Position numbers and translations under genes: made by a program. From the NCBI RefSeq assembly GCF_028807635.1, contig NZ_JARBAX010000002.1, positions 1,736,001 to 1,800,000 on the forward strand: a stretch of 64,000 bases of DNA, in the 5' to 3' direction. Source of the DNA: Streptomyces spiramyceticus (GTDB taxonomy: Bacteria > Actinomycetota > Actinomycetes > Streptomycetales > Streptomycetaceae). A model generated the notes under the pieces. The model did no database searches. It saw only the letters and a program-made list of their open reading frames with translations, and was not told the origin of the DNA. Every line of letters begins with the position of its first letter. The first letter of the stretch is position 1. This document shows positions 42,330 to 51,395 of the stretch, in pieces.

Positions 42330-42712
42330 GGCCACGTTCTGCTCGTGAAGCACCGCTGGCGCGGATAGGTCCCGCCCGGCGGCAAGTTGAGCCGGGTGAG
42401 ACGCCGCGGGCCGCCGCGGCCCGTGAACTCGTCGAGGAGACCGGTCTGCAGGGTGAGCTGCTGACCGTGCCGGCGGCCGTCTCCGTCCGCTCCTACCGTG
42501 CCGACTGGTCGCCGACGCTGGGCTGTCCTACGCTGGGCCTGTCCTACGCCGCCGTCATGGATCGTGATGTGCCGCTCGGCGGGGAGAAGGGCCAGCCGTC
42601 GGCGTGGATCGATCTGGACGAGGAGTGGGAGAGTGCGTTCCCCGTGGACCGCGACCGCATCCGGGGCCACGTGCGCCGACTGGCGGCCGGACGCTCGATC
42701 GGGGCGCACTGA
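42330..42712 (+). pseudogene. Nudix hydrolase, with nonsense and frameshift mutations
   Basis: The sequence reads VLLVKHRWRG, TAG at 42366-42368, VPPGGK, then after a one-base loss at about 42388 EPGETPRAAAARELVEETGL, the full Nudix box (G-x5-E-x7-RELVEETGL), and on to SYRADWSPTLGCPTLGLSYA, WIDLDEEWESAFPVDRDRIR. The normal protein would have Trp at the TAG (RGWVPPGGK). Both defects lie in the 5' part; the C-terminal frame is clean. Confidence 0.7.
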
Positions 42713-42854
42713 GACACGCCACCGGGTCCCGGTCAGATGATCGTGTCGATCTGGGCGAGCGTGTCGCCGGTCATGGTCACGAGCTGCAGCTCGTGAAGGA
42801 AACGAACACACACCGGCGCCAGTCCGGGCTCCGCCGTGAACTCCTCCTTGCTCA

Positions 42855-43290
42855 GGCGCCCCCTCATCTTCGTCGTCGAGTTCGACCGCGTCCGGATCGC
42901 GCAACGGTCGTAGGCCGCCGCCGGCTGGGGTGGAGGCGGCGAAGTTGTAGCGGCCCAGGACGTTGAGGTTCCGCTGCTTGAGCGGGGACAGACGGGCGAT
43001 GTCCTCGTCGAATCTCGTGGCCCTCGGCCCGCAGCTGGGCGATGGCGGCGTCGATGTACCGCGTGGTCCAGAGCACCACGGCGTTGAGGACCAGGCCGAG
43101 CGAGCCGAGCTGGTCCTCCACCCCGTCCCGGTACGCCTGGTGGATGGTGCCGCGCTTGCCGTGGCACACGTTCCGGGCCAGCTTGTGCCGCGACTCCTGC
43201 ACGGTCAGCTGCCGGTTCATCTGGCGGCGGTAGGTGTCAACCGGGTCGACGATACGGAGCAGGTGCTCGGCCAGTCGTTGCGGCCTACCC
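42855..43290 (-). pseudogene. Tn3-family transposase C-terminal remnant
   Basis: Encodes NRQLTVQESRHKLARNVCHG, KRGTIHQAYRDGVEDQLGSL, GLVLNAVVLWTTRYIDAAIA and QLRAEGHEIRRG, then after a frameshift near 43000 RYNFAASTPA and DPDAVELDDEDEGA. This is the Tn3 C-terminus (LNAVVLWNTRYIDAAIAQLR). It is from a different subgroup than the remnant at 9090. Confidence 0.8.
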
Positions 43291-43418
43291 AGGTGGCCAG
43301 GGAGAACAGGGACGTTCTTCGCCGTCGAAGCAACTGCAGGTGTAGGAATCGCCGCTGCGGCCCCGGCGTCGGCTGGCCGAGCGGGTGACTTCCTCACCCC
43401 GCCGGGAGCTGGTTGTTG

Positions 43419-44333
43419 TCAGATCGACTGCAGTAGGTCGGCCAGCGGTGTTCGCGCCGCGTCCGCTGCGGGACGTGACAGGAACAGCGTGGTGTGGAAG
43501 TAGCCGTCCGTCTCTTTGCCGCGCGGGTCTTCGCCGGCCGCGGTGACCGCCTGGATTGCGTACTGCTGCTCCTGTGCGCTGGTGAAGCGGCGCTGGGGGA
43601 AGGTGTGGTCGGCCGCCTTCTCGGTGATGAGCCCGTACAGCTTGAGGCAGTCGGCGATGGGCTGGTAAGAGCCGGTGCGCAGCACGAACGCGGCGACCCA
43701 AACCGGGCCGGGGATGCTGTCCAGGAGGGGCTGGAAGGTGCGCGGGGAGAGGAAGCTGGTTCCGCCGGTGACAGTGATCAGGCGGGTGTGGCGGGCGGCG
43801 TGGCGCAGGGCCGTGCTGGCGGGCGCGGTTTCCAGGTTCTCGGCGAACGCCTCGTCCAGCAGGCCGACGGCGCGTGCGTAGGAGACGGCGTGGGGAGCGG
43901 CGTCGAGCCCGATGACGCGGACCGGGGCCGGGCGGCGGTGGGCCGCGTAGAACTCCCGGTCCCACTGGATCAGCTCGGCGGTGGACAGGGCGGTGGCCTG
44001 CGCGGATGTGTAGTGGGCGTAGAGGTCGTCGAAGGCGAGGTCGTGGTTGAGCAGGGCGGCGTTGATGCCGTACGAGCAGCAGATGTCCAGCACCGTTGCC
44101 GGACCTTCGGAGTCCTTTGAGGATTCGCAAAAGGTGAGCATGCGGCGGAAGGGGCCCTGCGCATGGTGTGGACTCTGGTACTCCAAGGGACCCAGCGCTC
44201 GGAAGTACGCGCGCGGATCCGGCTGGTTGTAGATGTCGTCGAACGAGGTCATGCCCCCGCCAGCGGAGACAGTCCCCTCCGGGGAGTCGTGAACCGCAGG
44301 TGCTCCTGAGCCTTTCGACTCTCCAGGGGGCAT
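43419..44333 (-). CDS. Class I SAM-dependent methyltransferase-like protein
   Basis: 304 residues from ATG 44333, chosen for the AAGGA site 8 bases upstream; GTG 44351 is also in frame. A Rossmann methyltransferase core is visible: PATVLDICCSYGINAALLNH (motif I with D-x-C-C-S-Y-G), VRVIGLDAAPHAVSYARAVG (motif II), TRLITVTGGTSFLSPRTFQ and PVWVAAFVLRTGSYQPIADC. Substrate unknown. The surrounding genes are IS fragments, so context does not help. Confidence 0.75.
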   Translation of the reverse strand: MPPGESKGSGAPAVHDSPEGTVSAGGGMTSFDDIYNQPDPRAYFRALGPLEYQSPHHAQGPFRRMLTFCESSKDSEGPATVLDICCSYGINAALLNHDLAFDDLYAHYTSAQATALSTAELIQWDREFYAAHRRPAPVRVIGLDAAPHAVSYARAVGLLDEAFAENLETAPASTALRHAARHTRLITVTGGTSFLSPRTFQPLLDSIPGPVWVAAFVLRTGSYQPIADCLKLYGLITEKAADHTFPQRRFTSAQEQQYAIQAVTAAGEDPRGKETDGYFHTTLFLSRPAADAARTPLADLLQSI

Positions 44334-44439
44334 CGCAATGTCCTTTCCCACGATCCGGCACCACCTTGCGAGTCAGTCGCCTCGCAGCATTCTGCCGCGC
44401 GGCGAACCGCCTCGTCAGCGACGCAGGGAGATACTTCCG

Positions 44440-44854
44440 GTGTGTTCGAAGCCGAGCCTATTGGCGTGAGCTGCACTCTGCCGCCCGTGACACGGGGGTC
44501 CGGCAGGCAAGGCGGGCTGCGGCTGCTCTCAACCGGCAACTCGTCGAGGTGGAGTACCTGACCTGGGCCTTCGCCGAGGACAGAGACGAGGCCGCCAACC
44601 GGCTGCGATCCTCGAAAGAGGAGCGCTTGAGCAGGTGGCAGCCCCGCCACTTGCGGAGACGGTCAGGCGACCGCTTTCGAGGCAAGGACTACAGCGACCA
44701 CTGCGAGCTCGGTGCATCCAACGCCGGATGGTCTGCAGGTGCTGCTGGCCCACCCAAACGACACGGTCGCCGAACTACTGAGGTTCGAAACAGCCCAGCA
44801 TGGTGTCAGCGCTTGGGCGTACCTCCTTCTCGCGGCAGTGGCCTACTGCCCTGA
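44440..44854 (+). pseudogene. Hypothetical protein, frameshifted
   Basis: The plus strand encodes DTGVRQARRAAAALNRQLVE, VEYLTWAFAEDRDEAANRLR and FRGKDYSDHCELG in one frame, then HPTPDGLQVLLAHPNDTVAE, LLRFETAQHGVSAWAYLLLA in another. The parts join smoothly across a one-base indel near 44710. Family not recognised. Confidence 0.45.
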
Positions 44855-45022
44855 GACCACTTCGCCGCCTACCAGCTCGACGCGCACGGCAACCCGCTCG
44901 GCGACCCGCACCGCTTTCATTACGACCTGTCGGGCACCGCGAACCATCGGGACGCACAGATCCGGCACGCCATCGCCCGCGGCAAAGGGCGCCTGACCGG
45001 CGTGTTCGGCCTGTGCGCGTGA
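44855..45022 (+). pseudogene. TnpB-related (IS200/IS605 accessory) protein fragment
   Basis: Encodes FAAYQLDAHGNPLGDPHRFH, YDLSGTANHRDAQIRHAIAR then a stop at 45022. The motif DLSGTAxHRDAQxRHA is characteristic of TnpB-related proteins in actinobacteria, immediately before the RuvC catalytic region, which is absent here. Confidence 0.6.
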
Positions 45023-45049
45023 GTGCGGGGCGCGCGTCGGGGCCTGGCG

Positions 45050-46567
45050 TCAGGGGAGTCGGCCGCAGAGGTGGGCTGCCTGTAGGGCGAGCCATACCTC
45101 GGTCAGGTCGGCCGTGGCTGACAGGTTTTTGCCGCTGAGAGCGGCGAAGCGGCGCAGGCGGTAGAGCAGGGTGTTGGGGTGGATGTGTAGGGCGTGCGCC
45201 GCCTCCTCGGTGGAGCGGTCCCGCTCCAGCCAGGTCAGCGCCGAGAGAACCAGCGCGCTGCCGTGCTCGGCGTCGTACCGCAGCGCCGCGCCGAGTACCT
45301 GGTCCACCAGGCCGTGCAGGACGGACGGGTCGTCGTGCAGCCAGCGTTCCGTCATGTCGTCGCTGAACACCGTCATTGACTCGCCCGAGGTGCCCGCCCG
45401 CCGCAGCGCCAGAACGGCTTCGCGCCGGGCGAGGCCCAAGGGGCCGCCGGGGGCGAAGGGGCGTGAGACGCCGGCCCGGGTGCGCGGTACTGCCGCGAGG
45501 GCAAAGCGGGCGTCCGCGGAGTCCGCGAGGAGTACGTACAGGCCCTCATGCCGGCGCAGCACGAGGTGCGGTACGGGCGAGTCGTCCAGGGACTGCACCA
45601 CCGCGGCGTCGTCCAGCGGGCCGTCGTCCGCTCCGTCGAGTACGGCGAGGAGGACGGCCGTGTCCGCTGCGAACCCGAGGCGGGTGAGGTGCCGGCGGGC
45701 GGTTTCCGGGTCCAGGACGTCCTGGAGAAGTTCCGCCAGCGTCTCCGCCCCGTGGCGGCGCAGCGTCTCACGCTCGTGACGCACCATGGACACCTGCAGT
45801 GCCGCGACGGTCGCGATGTGCTGAACGACGCCGAGGCCGGCCGGTTCCACGCCCTCGCCTCGCCGGTCGCCCTGCCGTTCCAGCGCCAGCAGGTATCCGG
45901 CGGGCCGGCCGGGCGCGGGTACGGGCAGGACGTAGCCGCCGGGGACGGTCGGGGCCGGGTCGGCCGAGTCGGGCAGCAGCGCCGCGTGCCGCGCAGGGGG
46001 TATGGGCACGCCGGGCAGCAGGGGACCTCCGGCGGGCGTGCACAGGTAGAGCGCGTACCCGGACAGCCGCTCCAGCCTCCGGAAGAGTTCCACGGCGGTG
46101 AGGTCTTCAGCGGCGAGCCAGCGCAGGGCGCCGAAGACCTGCAACTGTGTGCCCAACTGCCGCCGGGCGCCGGCCTGCAGGGCGGCGGCCACCTCCTGCG
46201 CCACGGCGATGAAGGGCACCTGCAAGGGCAACTCCAGTACGGGCAGGGACCGTTCGTCCGCCGTCGCCAGGAACTCCTGGCGCAGCGGCGGCACATGCAG
46301 GCGGGCGGAGAGGGCGAGCGCGGACACGCCCGCGTCGGCCAGTCGCTCGACGTAGGCGCGCTGCCGGACGGCGGTCCGGGGAACCGCGATCCCCGTCGTC
46401 ATGATCAGCTCCGCGCCCAGGAGCCACGGGGTGGGGTCCTCCAGCTCGCTCACATGCGCCCATGACACGGGCCGGTGCAGGCCGTCCTCACCGGCCAGAA
46501 CCCGGAGTTGGAGGGCGGGGGAACGCACGAGGTCGTCGACCCGCAGGGCCGCTGTCGGTGCTGTCAT
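45050..46567 (-). CDS. PucR-family regulator
   Basis: 505 residues from ATG 46567 (MCAMTAPT from 46576 is possible). The N-terminal PucR domain is present (RVLAGEDGLHRPVSWAHVSE, LEDPTPWLLGAELIMTTGIA), followed by a GGDEF-like central region and the C-terminal helix-turn-helix of the CdaR/PucR type (TWLERDRSTEEAAHALHIHP, NTLLYRLRRFAALSG). PucR proteins control purine and allantoin catabolism and other transport functions. It is divergent from the NCS1 nucleobase permease at 46714 with 146 bases between, so it very likely controls that permease. Confidence 0.93.
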   Translation of the reverse strand: MTAPTAALRVDDLVRSPALQLRVLAGEDGLHRPVSWAHVSELEDPTPWLLGAELIMTTGIAVPRTAVRQRAYVERLADAGVSALALSARLHVPPLRQEFLATADERSLPVLELPLQVPFIAVAQEVAAALQAGARRQLGTQLQVFGALRWLAAEDLTAVELFRRLERLSGYALYLCTPAGGPLLPGVPIPPARHAALLPDSADPAPTVPGGYVLPVPAPGRPAGYLLALERQGDRRGEGVEPAGLGVVQHIATVAALQVSMVRHERETLRRHGAETLAELLQDVLDPETARRHLTRLGFAADTAVLLAVLDGADDGPLDDAAVVQSLDDSPVPHLVLRRHEGLYVLLADSADARFALAAVPRTRAGVSRPFAPGGPLGLARREAVLALRRAGTSGESMTVFSDDMTERWLHDDPSVLHGLVDQVLGAALRYDAEHGSALVLSALTWLERDRSTEEAAHALHIHPNTLLYRLRRFAALSGKNLSATADLTEVWLALQAAHLCGRLP

Positions 46568-46713
46568 CGCGCACATGCTGCATCGTGGCGGCGCACAAAG
46601 GAAGGGGTCGAGTTTGAGCGCCGCACAATTGCCGCTCCACTGACGGCGAGCGCACACTCGGGCCTTCAGTTCCGGGCTGTGATGTCCCGGAGCGAACGAC
46701 AACGGGAGGGTCC

Positions 46714-48243
46714 ATGGCGGTCCGGACTGTCCAGCGCTCAAATGCCGAACACAGCGGCGCGGATGTCATCGAAAGCCTCTCCATCCAACACGTTCCCTTC
46801 GCCGAGCGGCACGGCAGACTGTGGAAGCAGGGCCCCTTCTGGTTCCAGGGGAACTTCCAGCCCTTCACCCTCTCGCTCGGGTTTATCGGCCCCGGGCTCG
46901 GCCTGTCCGTCGGATGGACGGTGCTGGCCAGCGCGCTGGGGCTGGCGGTGGGTACGTTCTTCATGGCGTTCCACGCCAGTCAGGGCCCGCAGCTGGGGCT
47001 GCCGCAGATGATTCAGTCCCGGGGCCAGTTCGGCTACCGGGGAGTGATCGTTCCCCTGGCGGCGACGCTGTTCACCTTCGTCGGCTTCAACGTCGTCGAC
47101 ACCATCATCATCGGCAACGGGCTGAACGCGGTGTTCGGCTGGGACGTTACCGCGGTCGGGATCGGCATCACCGTCATCGCGGTGGTCCTGGCGGTGTACG
47201 GGCACGACTGGCTGCACCGGGCGTTCCAGGTGCTGTTCTGGTGCTCGGCCCCCTGCTGGCTGCTACTGTCGACCGGCATCCTCACCGGCCGGGTCACCGG
47301 CACGGCCGACGCTGCGGCGGACGCCGGCGGCTTCACGCTGGTCGCGTTCATGGTGCAGTTCACCGCCGCTGCCGGATACAACATCTCGTACGCGCCGTAC
47401 GTCTCCGACTACTCGCGCTACCTGCCCCGCGACACCCCGACGCCGCGCATCGTCGCCTCCGTCTTCGGCGGCGCCGCGGGTTCGCCGATGTGGCTCATCC
47501 CCATCGGCGCCTGGATGGCCGCCACCCTCGGTGTGAGCGACCCGCTGGCCGGCACGCTGGAAGCCGGGGACCAGGTGGTGGGCGGCCTGGGCGCCGTTCT
47601 GACCCTGCTGTCGGTGCTCGCGCTGGTGGCCACCATGGGGCTCAACGCCTACAGCGGCATGCTCACGGTCCTCACCGGGATCGACTCGGTCCGCCCGCTG
47701 CGCCCCGGTCGGCGGGCCAGGGTTCTGACCGTCTGCGGTCTCGCCGTCGTCTGGTGCGGCGTGGGCCTCGGCGTCTCGGCGGACTTCTCCACCGCACTGG
47801 GCAACGCCCTGCTGCTCATGCTGTACCTGCTGATCCCGTGGACCGCTGTGAACCTGGTCGACTACTTCTTCGTCCGGCGCGGCCACTACGCCATCACCCA
47901 CCTCTTGCGACCCGACGGCATCTACGGCGCCTGGGCGTGGCGCGGCCTGCTGGCCTACGGCGTCGGTCTGCTCCTGATGGCGCCGTTCATGGTGGTGGGC
48001 CCCTTCACCGGACCCGTCGCGGAGGCGCTCGGCGGGATCGACGTGGCCTTCGTGGTCGGGCTGTCCGTCTCCGGGGTCCTGTACTACGGGCTGACCCGCG
48101 GGATGGACCTCTCCGCGGAGGAGCCCGCGGTGGCCGCCAGCGAGCGTGAACTCGCCGAGCAGGAACCGGCGCCCGCCGACACCGGCCCGGCGCCCGCCGA
48201 CACCGGCCCCACCGTGGACGGCTTCCCGGCGGTGGACCGGTGA
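46714..48243 (+). CDS. NCS1-family purine/cytosine permease
   Basis: 509 residues from ATG 46714 behind GGGAGG. Twelve hydrophobic helices lie between about 50 and 475. NCS1 motifs: FWFQGNFQPFTLSLGFIGPG, FHASQGPQLGLPQMIQSRGQ, FGYRGVIVPLAATLFTFVGF, FTAAAGYNISYAPYVSDYSR and AVNLVDYFFVRRGHYAI, as in CodB and related cytosine/purine/allantoin symporters. It imports a nucleobase or hydantoin with Na+ or H+. The C-terminus has a 40-residue Pro/Glu/Asp-rich tail with a repeated PAPADTGP. It is divergent from a PucR regulator and overlaps the next gene by four bases (GTGA). Confidence 0.93.
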   Translation: MAVRTVQRSNAEHSGADVIESLSIQHVPFAERHGRLWKQGPFWFQGNFQPFTLSLGFIGPGLGLSVGWTVLASALGLAVGTFFMAFHASQGPQLGLPQMIQSRGQFGYRGVIVPLAATLFTFVGFNVVDTIIIGNGLNAVFGWDVTAVGIGITVIAVVLAVYGHDWLHRAFQVLFWCSAPCWLLLSTGILTGRVTGTADAAADAGGFTLVAFMVQFTAAAGYNISYAPYVSDYSRYLPRDTPTPRIVASVFGGAAGSPMWLIPIGAWMAATLGVSDPLAGTLEAGDQVVGGLGAVLTLLSVLALVATMGLNAYSGMLTVLTGIDSVRPLRPGRRARVLTVCGLAVVWCGVGLGVSADFSTALGNALLLMLYLLIPWTAVNLVDYFFVRRGHYAITHLLRPDGIYGAWAWRGLLAYGVGLLLMAPFMVVGPFTGPVAEALGGIDVAFVVGLSVSGVLYYGLTRGMDLSAEEPAVAASERELAEQEPAPADTGPAPADTGPTVDGFPAVDR

Positions 48244-48659
48244 GCGCCGGTGGAGGGAGGAGCGCCGGCGCCGAAGCCGAGGTGCGGGCCGCCGCTGCCG
48301 GCCTGGTGGCCGCCTTCGCCGCCCACGACACGGGCCGCTATTTCGCCGCCTTCGCCGAGGACGCCACGTTCGTCCTCCCCACGCAGCCCCGGATCCTGGC
48401 CGACCGAGCCGCGTACGAGACCGCGTGGCGGGCTTGGGAGGCGGTCGGGTTCCGGGTGCTGGGCTGCCGTACGGACGACACCGAAGTACGCGTCGTCGCC
48501 GAGGGTCTGGCAGTGCTGACCCACCGGGTGCGCACCCGCCTGGCCGTGAAGGACGACGCCGACGGCGAGGAACTGCGGGAACGGGAGACCGTCGTTTTCC
48601 GGCGGTCCCCGGACGGGCGCTGGCTCGTCGTCCACGAACACCTCTCGCCCGAGCCGTGA
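48240..48659 (+). CDS. NTF2-like (SnoaL/DUF4440) protein
   Basis: 139 residues from GTG 48240, overlapping the permease stop codon (GTGA), so translation is coupled. The cone-shaped NTF2 fold is seen in VAAFAAHDTGRYFAAFAEDA, TFVLPTQPRILADRAAYETA, WRAWEAVGFRVLGCRTDDTE, LTHRVRTRLAVKDDADGEEL and FRRSPDGRWLVVHEHLSPEP. Members are small hydratases, isomerases or binding proteins. Coupling to the permease suggests it acts on the imported compound. Confidence 0.88.
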   Translation: MSAGGGRSAGAEAEVRAAAAGLVAAFAAHDTGRYFAAFAEDATFVLPTQPRILADRAAYETAWRAWEAVGFRVLGCRTDDTEVRVVAEGLAVLTHRVRTRLAVKDDADGEELRERETVVFRRSPDGRWLVVHEHLSPEP

Positions 48660-48722
48660 CCGGCTCCCCGGAGCTCCTCGGCCCCGTGCACCGCAACACC
48701 ACCAACAAGAGGAAGGACAGTC

Positions 48723-49538
48723 ATGAGACGCACAGCACGCAGCGGACGCACGGCCCGGACCTGGATCGCCGCGGCGGTGATGGCACTCGGCGCGCTGCTG
48801 GCCACCGGCCCCGGCGCGGCCTCGGCCACTGACGGCCCGATGGACCTGCTCCCCGCCCTCGAACCGCTCCAGCGGGAGCTCGCGGACAACGACCTGGTCC
48901 GTGAGCCCGACACCGGCATCACCTGGCTCCGCTTCACCGGCGCGCCCGCGAACCTCGGCTCCGGCGCCCTCCACGTCACCGGGCGGCGTACCAAGGAGGA
49001 GGCCGCGGCCGCTACTCCGGGCAACAACGTGATCCCCGCGTACCAGCGGATCAGCCGATCCGACGGCTCGTCGTACGAGGTGCCCGTCGGGCTGATGACG
49101 TACCACGACGAGCACAAGCACTTCCACATGGACGGCATCTCCCGCTACCGGCTCATCAACGCCGGAGGCCAGGTGGTGCGTGAGTCGCCGAAGGTGGCGT
49201 TCTGCCTGGTCGACCTGGAGGTCGCCGACTCCACGCTGCCTGGCTCCCCCGTCAACCCCGTCTACAACTCCTGCTCGCACAACGCCAACACGACGACCTT
49301 GACGATGGGCATCTCCGTCGGCTGGGCGGACGTCTACGCCAAGGAGCTGGGCGGCCAGTCCTTCGACGTCAGTGCACTGATGAATCTGCCGCCGCAGGAG
49401 TACACGCTGGAGATGACGACGAACCCGCTGGGCATCCTGCACGAGTCCAACCGGACCGCCCCCCGGACGACGTCGGTGAAGGTCACGATCGGCCAGGGAG
49501 TACCGGTGGGCGTCGGCGGCCCGCGCCCAGGCGTCTGA
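48723..49538 (+). CDS. Secreted lysyl-oxidase family protein
   Basis: 271 residues from ATG 48723. Residues 1-37 are a signal peptide with two Arg pairs and a hydrophobic core (WIAAAVMALGALLATGPGAA, cleavage at ASA). The copper site of lysyl oxidases is present: MTYHDEHKHFHMDGISRYRL (His cluster), then FCLVDLEVADS, NSCSHNA and GWADVYAKELGGQSFDVSAL, with EYTLEMTTNPLGILHESN at the end. The family oxidises amines on peptide side chains to aldehydes; Streptomyces homologues are exported copper enzymes. It follows the NTF2-like gene by 63 bases, possibly on the same transcript, and is closed by a strong hairpin. Confidence 0.9.
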   Translation: MRRTARSGRTARTWIAAAVMALGALLATGPGAASATDGPMDLLPALEPLQRELADNDLVREPDTGITWLRFTGAPANLGSGALHVTGRRTKEEAAAATPGNNVIPAYQRISRSDGSSYEVPVGLMTYHDEHKHFHMDGISRYRLINAGGQVVRESPKVAFCLVDLEVADSTLPGSPVNPVYNSCSHNANTTTLTMGISVGWADVYAKELGGQSFDVSALMNLPPQEYTLEMTTNPLGILHESNRTAPRTTSVKVTIGQGVPVGVGGPRPGV

Positions 49539-49578
49539 CCGAAGCCGCCGCGGCGGCGCCGGTGGGGTACTGGGGGCG

Positions 49579-49610
49579 GGGCATCAGGGGCGAGGTCTCC
49601 CCTGATGCCC
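49579..49610. terminator. Perfect hairpin terminator after the lysyl oxidase gene
   Basis: A 12-base perfect stem (gggcatcagggg / cccctgatgccc) with an 8-base loop, 40 bases after the stop codon. The convergent decayed gene on the minus strand ends close by, so it may be bidirectional. Confidence 0.75.
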
Positions 49611-49624
49611 TGCCCGTGCGCGCC

Positions 49625-50120
49625 CTACGACTTCGGCTTCGCACTCGCGTACACCGCGGCGACCAAGCGCCCCGCTGCTGTTTTCGGCCGTGGTGATGTG
49701 GACCGGTGCGGCGTATCCGGTGGCGGAGTTGCCGGAGAAGGCGCGGTTGAACTCGTCGACGATCTGCCAGCCCTGCTCTGAGAGTGGCTCGGGATCGGTG
49801 GCGGCCTGGAACTGCCCGCTGTTGATGTGTTGGAAGGCCGAGGGGTCGCCGTCGCCCGAGCCGATGTTGAATGGGGCGGCGTTGCCCTGCTTGCCAGCCG
49901 CGCGCAGGGCCGGTGCGGCATCGGCGAAGGACAGGTCGTTGATGGCGACGGAGTACGTGGCGAGTTCGTTTTTGATCAGTTCGGACTTGTTCATGGCGAA
50001 CGGGATCGAATCGTCGGTGAAGACAACGACTCCAGCGTTGCCGTTGGACTCCGCGATGATCCAGTCCGCGCTGATCTTCGCGACGTCCTCGACGCTGGTG
50101 GTGATGTTGCTGAAGAGCAT
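49625..50120 (-). pseudogene. Sugar ABC substrate-binding protein, 5'-truncated
   Basis: Encodes SVEDVAKISADWIIAESNGN, AGVVVFTDDSIPFAMNKSEL, SFADAAPALRAAGKQGNAAP, FNIGSGDGDPSAFQHINSGQ and WQIVDEFNRAFSGNSATGY, the second lobe of a periplasmic-binding-protein type 1 (sugar-binding) protein. The signal peptide and first lobe are missing and the C-terminus shifts frame near 49685. Confidence 0.65.
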
Positions 50121-50149
50121 GGGGCTCCTGCTCGGGCCGGGGGAAGCGA

Positions 50150-50580
50150 GCGCGTGCCAGCCGATGAGCGGGATGTCCGCCGTTGGCGTCCCTGTAGCAG
50201 GTGGAACCCCAACTGGCGCAAGCCGCTGATCTCTCGAAACAGGGTGGCGACGGGTTGGCTGACGTAATCGGCGGCCAACCGGGCGATGTCAGCCTCCAGC
50301 TGCTCCGGGGCGAGCTCGTCCACGCTGGACTGGAGGCGAAGCCGAGAAGCAAGGCCGAGTCGGCCGAAACTGCTTCCGTCAGCGTCACCACGGCCGACGG
50401 GACGACTGCTGGCGGCAGTACCCCAACGGTGGCGGCGGCTGGTGCCGATGCGGTCGGGCCCAGTAAGTCGGCCAGGCCATCGACGCTGACGCCCAGCCCG
50501 CTGCCCAGCTTCGGCCGCAGCCACGACTGCGGTTCACCCTGCCCGCTCTCCCACCGGCCAGCTGGTCGGGGTGGACGTCG
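50150..50580 (-). pseudogene. XRE-family regulator, decayed
   Basis: On the minus strand, WESGQGEPQSWLRPKLGSGL and GVSVDGLADLLG look like the recognition part of an XRE helix-turn-helix, and ELAPEQLEADIARLAADYVS, QPVATLFREISGLRQLGFHL, LQGRQR matches the C-terminal helical domain of Streptomyces XRE/TPR-type regulators. The parts are in different frames. Confidence 0.6.
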
Positions 50581-50584
50581 CCGC

Positions 50585-51395
50585 GGGGCCACCGGGCGGA
50601 CCCGTACGCCCGGGACCGGTCGCAGGCGCCAGCGAGAGCAGACCACGGCGAGCGCGATGGTTAGTTCGGTGAGGGCGAAGTTGTCGCCGATGCATTTGTG
50701 CGCGCCGGCCCCGAAGGGCAGTAGGGCGCCGCGCGGCACCGTCACGGCTTGCTCGGGCAGCCACCGGTCAGGGTCGAAGCGCTCGGGATCCGGGAAGAGG
50801 CTCGGATCGTGATGGAACATGTGTGGGCTGTAGATCACCTCCGCGCCCACGGGCAGCTGCGTGTCACCGAGCTGGACCGGGACCTGCGTGCGCCTCATCA
50901 GGATCCACAGGCCGTGGGTGCGCAGCGTCTCGGTGATGACCCGTCCGGTGTGCGCCAGCTCGGGCAGATCCGCCGCAGTGGGGGCCGGCCGCCCAGGACG
51001 GCGTCCAACTCGGCGTGCAGGCGTCGCTCCACCTCGGGGTGCCGTGCCAGTTCGTGGAAGGCTCAGGCCAGGGTCGCGCCGGTGGTCTCCACGCCGACCA
51101 GCAGGAAGGTGACGATCTGGTCGCGGACCTGGACGTCGGACAGGTTCCGGCCGGATTCGTCCCGCGCTGAAAGCAACTGCGTCAGGAGAGCGCCGCCGGT
51201 GGTGTCCGTGCTGGCGCCGGTGGCCCGGTGGGCGATCACGGCGGTGTTGATGACTGCGCGCAGACTTCTGACGGCCTGTTGAAAGCGCCGGTTGCCGGGC
51301 GTCGGTAGTCGTTCCCACCAGGAGGGCAAGACCGCGCGGGTGACGATGCCGCGGAAGAGCGGGGCGAGCGTTCGGCGCAGTTCCTGCTCCGCTTC
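50585..51395 (-). pseudogene. Cytochrome P450, truncated, with TGA replacing a conserved Trp
   Basis: Pieces: FQQAVRSLRAVINTAVIAHR, LSDVQVRDQIVTFLLVGVET and TGATLA (I-helix region), TGA at 51065-51063, AFHELARHPEVERRLHAELD, VITETLRTHGLWILMRRTQV (ExxR), DPERFDPDRWLPE and LLPFGAGAHKCIGDNFALTE (haem Cys). The normal sequence is TLAWAFHELARHPEVE, so Trp became TGA; a frameshift follows near 50985. The N-terminal third is missing. Confidence 0.8.
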
